Made by a program: the position numbers and the translations under genes. Below the pieces are notes generated by a model, which made no database searches, was not told where the DNA came from, and was given only the letters and a program-made list of their open reading frames with translations. A stretch of DNA of 64,000 nucleotides, taken from Brevundimonas sp. Root1279 (lineage in GTDB: Bacteria; Pseudomonadota; Alphaproteobacteria; Caulobacterales; Caulobacteraceae). The stretch spans positions 1 to 64,000 of the forward strand of contig NZ_LMEB01000004.1 of the NCBI RefSeq assembly GCF_001425945.1. Reading direction: 5' to 3'. Shown in pieces: positions 59,118 to 64,000 of this stretch. The first letter of the stretch is position 1; the number at the start of each line of letters is the position of its first letter.

Positions 59118-59588
59118 ATGCGACTGTCGACGAAGGGACGTTACGCCGTGATGGCGATGGCCGATCTGGCCAAGAACGGGCAGGTCGACGGGGTCGTGCG
59201 GGCCGTGTCCCTGGCCGAAATCGCGGCGCGTCAGGAAATCTCCCTCAGCTATCTGGAGCAGTTGTTCGCGCGGCTGCGCAAGGGCGGGCTGGTGCAGAGC
59301 GTGCGCGGCCCTGGCGGCGGCTACCGTCTGGCCAAGGGCGCCAACGAGACGGTCGTGGCCGAGATCGTGCTGGCCGTCGACGAGCCGATCCGCGCCACCC
59401 GCTGCACCGCCCAGGCCTCGCCGCGCGGCTGCATGATGGCCGGCGAACGCTGCATCACGCACAATCTCTGGGAGGACCTCGGCGACGAGATCCACCGCTA
59501 TCTGGCCGGGGTCTCGCTCGAGGACGTGGTCATGAACCGCACCGGCGCGCGGCGCCGGGCGCAATCGGAAGTCGGGGTGGCGGCGTGA
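59118..59588 (+). CDS. iscR: Rrf2-family iron-sulfur regulator IscR-like
   Basis: This 156-residue winged-helix regulator opens MRLSTKGRYAVMAMADLA and has the recognition helix region around LSYLEQLFARLRKGGLV. The cysteine cluster C-x8-C-x6-C-x2-H (about residues 95-115) is the expected site for a 2Fe-2S cluster. It heads the iron-sulfur assembly operon and probably represses it when clusters are plentiful. It overlaps the cysteine desulfurase gene by four bases (GTGA). Confidence 0.93.
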   Translation: MRLSTKGRYAVMAMADLAKNGQVDGVVRAVSLAEIAARQEISLSYLEQLFARLRKGGLVQSVRGPGGGYRLAKGANETVVAEIVLAVDEPIRATRCTAQASPRGCMMAGERCITHNLWEDLGDEIHRYLAGVSLEDVVMNRTGARRRAQSEVGVAA

Positions 59589-60721
59589 GCGTCTATCTGG
59601 ATTACAACGCCTCCGGCCTGGTTCGACCTGAAGTTCAGGAGATCATGGCCAAGGCCCTGGCGGATAACGGCAATCCGTCGGCGGTGCACGCCGCGGGCCG
59701 CCGCGCCCGGGCCCGCATCGAGACCGCCCGTGCGCAGGTCGCGGAGCTGGTCGGGGCCGATCCGACGGCGATCATCTTCTCGTCCGGCGGCACGGAATCG
59801 AACGCCCAGGCCGTGGCCGCGGCGCTGGCCTCGGGCTGCGAGCGGCTGATCGTCGGGGCGACCGAGCATCCGTGCGTGGCCGAGGCGGCCGTCGTGTCGG
59901 GCGCCCCGGTGGAGGTGCTGCCGGTCGACGCGAACGGGGTGGTCGACCTGGCCTGGCTGGCCGAGGCGCTGGCGCGTCCGGGCCGGGCCGTGGTGGCGAT
60001 CCACCACGCGAACAATGAGTCGGGCGTCATCCAGCCGATCGCCGAGGCGGCGAAGCTGGTGCGCGCTGCGGGCGGCTGGCTGCACGTCGACGCCATCCAG
60101 TCGGCGGGCAAGATCCCGGTCGATATCCGCGACCTCGACGCCGACACCCTGACCCTGTCGGCGCACAAGCTGGGCGGGCCGCAGGGCGTGGGCGCCCTGG
60201 TGCTGAAACCGGGCCGCGACGCCGTGCGCATCCTGCACGGGGCCGGGCAGGAGCGGGGCCTGCGCGCCGGCACCGAGAACGTGCCGGGCATCGCCGGCTT
60301 CGGGACCGCCGCCGACTGCGCGGCGCGCGACCTGGCCGAGGCCATGGCCCATGTGACCTGGCGCGACGCCGCCGAGGTCAGGGTGAAGGCCGCCGGCGCG
60401 ACGATCATCGGCGGCGCCGTGGAGCGCCTGCCCAACACCCTGTTCATGGCCGTCGAGGGCTGGGACAGCCCGCAGCAGCTGATCACCCTCGACCTGCAGG
60501 GCGTGATGGTGTCGGCGGGCTCGGCCTGCTCCTCGGGCAAGACCAAGCCGTCCAAGGCGATCTCGGCCATGGGCCTGCACGACCTGGCCACTGGCGGGGT
60601 CCGCATCTCGGGCGGCTGGGGCACCACTGAAGGGGACTGGATCCGCTTCGCAGACGCCTGGGTCGCAGCCTGGGCGAAGCATGCAGCGCGCATCAGTGAG
60701 CGCGTGAAGGAAGACGCGTAA
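59585..60721 (+). CDS. Class I cysteine desulfurase (NifS/IscS-like)
   Basis: This 378-residue PLP enzyme takes sulfur from cysteine for iron-sulfur assembly. The start VYLDYNASGLVRPEV, the PLP lysine in LSAHKLGGPQG, and the persulfide cysteine in SAGSACSSGKTKPSKA are all present. The active-loop form (SACSSG) marks the NifS/IscS class rather than SufS. The GTG start at 59585 overlaps iscR. It is three bases upstream of sufB. Confidence 0.95.
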   Translation: MSVYLDYNASGLVRPEVQEIMAKALADNGNPSAVHAAGRRARARIETARAQVAELVGADPTAIIFSSGGTESNAQAVAAALASGCERLIVGATEHPCVAEAAVVSGAPVEVLPVDANGVVDLAWLAEALARPGRAVVAIHHANNESGVIQPIAEAAKLVRAAGGWLHVDAIQSAGKIPVDIRDLDADTLTLSAHKLGGPQGVGALVLKPGRDAVRILHGAGQERGLRAGTENVPGIAGFGTAADCAARDLAEAMAHVTWRDAAEVRVKAAGATIIGGAVERLPNTLFMAVEGWDSPQQLITLDLQGVMVSAGSACSSGKTKPSKAISAMGLHDLATGGVRISGGWGTTEGDWIRFADAWVAAWAKHAARISERVKEDA

Positions 60722-60724
60722 CCC

Positions 60725-62190
<1,466 letters not shown>

Positions 62191-62194
<4 letters not shown>

Positions 62195-62895
62195 CCGCGA
62201 AGATCAACCTGACCATGAAGGTGAACCACTTCTTCTCCACGCCCGTCGTGGTGGGGAAGTTCCAGGGCAGCGACGCGTTGGCTCGTGAGATCGGCGCAGT
62301 CGCTCGCGACCACCGGCGCGCCCATCCGGGCGTCGCCGCGACCAACGTGGGCGGCTGGCATTCGAGCTACGACATGATCGCCTGGGGCGGGCCGCCGGCG
62401 AAGCAGCTCGCTGATCTGGCCATCGGCATGGCCCGGCAGGCGTCAGCCTTCGGCGAGGGGACGCCTGAGGACTATGTGTGGACGGCCCAGATGTGGGCCA
62501 ACATCTCTGGGCCCGGCGCCTCGAACAAGGAGCACGTTCACCCCGGCTCGCTGTGGGCGGCGGTGTTCTACGTCGATCTCGGCGCCGACACCCCGGGCGA
62601 GGATGTCGGCGGCCTGCTGCATTTCGAGGACCCGCGGCATCCGTTGCCCAGCATGCGGCACCCGGACTTCCACCTGCGTGACGCGACCGGCAAGCCGTAC
62701 AACGGCGCCCAGGCGATCAAGCCGTCCGTCGGCGATCTGGTGCTGTTCCCCTCGTGGCTGAAGCACGGCGTGACGCCCTACACGGGCTCCGGCGAGCGCG
62801 TCAGCATCGCCATGAACCTCGACTGTCAGGCGCCGAGCGCCGCGGCCAAGAACCGCGCGGCGCGCACCGTCGAGGGGCCGGAGAGCGTGCAATGA
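62191..62895 (+). CDS. 2OG-Fe(II) oxygenase-like protein (TIGR02466 type)
   Basis: This 234-residue protein resembles the double-stranded beta-helix oxygenases of the TIGR02466/2OG-FeII_Oxy_5 type. [13 protein letters not shown] is the family N-terminus, and the metal-site region [18 protein letters not shown] is followed by LLHFEDPR and [24 protein letters not shown]. The two His residues and a nearby acidic residue could bind iron. It overlaps the sufB stop (ATGA). Oxygenases of this family are not core Suf genes, so its position here is notable; its substrate is unknown. Confidence 0.85.
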
Positions 62896-62953
62896 CGGCG
62901 CTCCGGTCACCTCGGGCCAATCTTGCCTCCCTTCGAACAGAGGGTGTGGGCTG

Positions 62954-63391
62954 ATGTTCGGTTGGCTTCGCAAGCCTGACAGGGAGTCGCCCAAGGGGAA
63001 CGGCGAAGTTCGCCCCTTTGGCGCGGGCCCATACGAGTGGCAGCCCAGTCAAACCGTCCAACCATTCTACGTGATGCAGACGCGCGATGAGGCCGAGTTC
63101 GCTGAGTTCATGCGCCGTGCGGACCGCGCGATCGAGTGGGGTCAGCCAGAGGCTTACGTCCCCACTCCCGGAGAGCCTCGGCTTGAAACGGTCGAAGCGG
63201 ACTTCTGGTGGTGGGCCCGGGTCGGCGATGAGGTCTGGGTTCTGGCCGAGCAGGTCTGGGCCTATTTCCCCGACCCGCTGCCATATTCGCTGTCTGTCCG
63301 AAGCTCGACGACTGGCCGGTTCCAGAACCTGGGCCACTTCTCGCTTCTTCCTCCGCATTGGACCAATGGTCCGCAGAAGGTTCAAACTTAA
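62954..63391 (+). CDS. Uncharacterised protein within the suf operon
   Basis: This 145-residue protein shows no recognised domain. The N-terminus is basic (MFGWLRKPDRESPKGNG) and the middle is aromatic-rich (ADFWWWARVGDEVWVL), suggesting a small compact beta-protein. GC is near 60 percent, lower than the sufB and sufC genes around it. It sits between the oxygenase gene and sufC and ends directly at the sufC start, so it is likely co-transcribed. A recent insertion into the operon is possible. Confidence 0.65.
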   Translation: MFGWLRKPDRESPKGNGEVRPFGAGPYEWQPSQTVQPFYVMQTRDEAEFAEFMRRADRAIEWGQPEAYVPTPGEPRLETVEADFWWWARVGDEVWVLAEQVWAYFPDPLPYSLSVRSSTTGRFQNLGHFSLLPPHWTNGPQKVQT

Positions 63392-64000
63392 GTGCTCTCC
63401 ATCTCCAACCTTCAAGTGTCCGTCGGCGACAAGCCGATCCTCAAGGGGCTGACGCTCGACGTGCCGGCGGGCGAGGTGCACGCCGTCATGGGGCCGAACG
63501 GCGCCGGCAAGTCGACGCTGGGCTACGCCCTGTCGGGCCGCCCGGGCTATGAGGCCACCAACGGTTCGGTGTCGTGGAACGGCGAGGACCTGCTGGCCCT
63601 CGACCCGGCCGAGCGCGCCGCCAAGGGCGTGTTCCTGTCGTTCCAGTATCCGCTGGAGATCCCCGGCGTGCCGGCCATGACCTTCATCCGCACCGCCCTG
63701 AACGCCCAGAAGCGGGCGCGCGGCGAGGAGGAGGTCTCGGCTCCGAACTTCCTCAAGCTGGTCCGCGCGGCGTCGCAGGCGCTGAAGATGGACTTCGACA
63801 TGCTCAAGCGGCCGCTGAACGTCGGCTTCTCGGGCGGTGAGAAGAAGCGGATGGAGATCCTGCAGATGGCCCTGCTGGAGCCGTCGCTGCTGATCCTCGA
63901 CGAGACGGACTCGGGCCTCGACATCGACGCTCTGCGCATCGTCGCAGACGGGGTGAACGCCCTGCGTTCGCCGGAGCGGTCGATGCTGGTCATCACCCAC
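63392..64000 (+). CDS. sufC: Iron-sulfur assembly ATPase SufC (incomplete at the window end)
   Basis: The 203 codons in view encode a SufC ABC-type ATPase that drives the SufBCD scaffold. Walker A is MGPNGAGKSTLG, the signature is FSGGEKKRMEILQ and Walker B is LLILDETDSGLDIDA, followed by the H-loop VITH at the edge. The start is GTG at 63392, directly after the TAA of the previous gene. The gene lacks only about 50 C-terminal codons, which lie beyond the window. Confidence 0.95.
   Translation, partial: MLSISNLQVSVGDKPILKGLTLDVPAGEVHAVMGPNGAGKSTLGYALSGRPGYEATNGSVSWNGEDLLALDPAERAAKGVFLSFQYPLEIPGVPAMTFIRTALNAQKRARGEEEVSAPNFLKLVRAASQALKMDFDMLKRPLNVGFSGGEKKRMEILQMALLEPSLLILDETDSGLDIDALRIVADGVNALRSPERSMLVITH

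Overview
The window reads as a chromosome segment of a high-GC alphaproteobacterium, most likely of the order Caulobacterales (Brevundimonas/Caulobacter group). The grounds are: RNase E ending in a GWW motif; the gene order rne / amiC / penicillin-binding protein 1A / prfB / bactofilin / M23 peptidase; a short HdaA; NDUFA12-type, DUF2155 and Atm1-type proteins; and several promoters that fit the Caulobacter housekeeping consensus (TTG-rich -35, 10-14 bases, GCTANAWC-like -10). It is almost wholly core genome, densely packed, with many 1-4 base overlaps (ATGA, GTGA, TGATG).

Layout. 1-1.35 kb: an IS110-family insertion element with a structured, partly duplicated leader that looks like a bridge RNA, next to a small tandem repeat and the remains of a Sel1-repeat reading frame. 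1.35-9.8 kb: DUF559 protein, hdaA, aspS, two exported pentapeptide-repeat proteins, a large degenerate class II ribonucleotide reductase paralogue, an NDUFA12 homologue and a DUF2155 protein. 9.8-12.9 kb: leftward aroQ-accB-accC-aat. 12.9-22.1 kb: thiS, thiG, serS, a lipoprotein, surE-pcm-nlpD and yajC-secD-secF. 22.2-30.9 kb: PuuD-like membrane protein, squalene/phytoene-synthase-like protein, Atm1-like ABC exporter, a response regulator with a helical partner, accA, xerD, aroK-aroB and an acetyltransferase. 30.9-39.5 kb: RTX-repeat protein, MliC-like lipoprotein, tadA, an RluB-type pseudouridine synthase, GFA protein, rsmD, a low-molecular-weight phosphatase and mutL. 39.5-46.2 kb: TPR protein, DsbA-like thioredoxin, M48 peptidase, rne. 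46.6-54.3 kb: cell-envelope genes amiC, mrcA, bactofilin and its M23 peptidase, with prfB between them. 54.5-59 kb: bcp, tyrS, a DOMON-like protein, NamZ and an alpha/beta hydrolase. 59-64 kb: an iron-sulfur assembly operon (iscR, cysteine desulfurase, sufB, 2OG-oxygenase-like gene, unknown gene, sufC) that runs off the right edge.

Points of most interest. (1) Three hairpin-forming arrays of 7-bp repeats (GGNNCTA, GTGGCTA and GGNNCGA types). Two lie on either side of prfB and one is inside the coding sequence for the MutL linker. (2) A complete programmed +1 frameshift site in prfB. (3) A tyrS whose 3' half has clearly lower GC, suggesting a recombined gene. (4) A candidate IS110 bridge RNA with a 99-bp tandem duplication. 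(5) A full-length but catalytically gutted paralogue of B12-dependent ribonucleotide reductase. (6) Two cysteine-capped periplasmic pentapeptide proteins. (7) Non-Suf genes inserted between sufB and sufC. No tRNA, rRNA or CRISPR array was seen.
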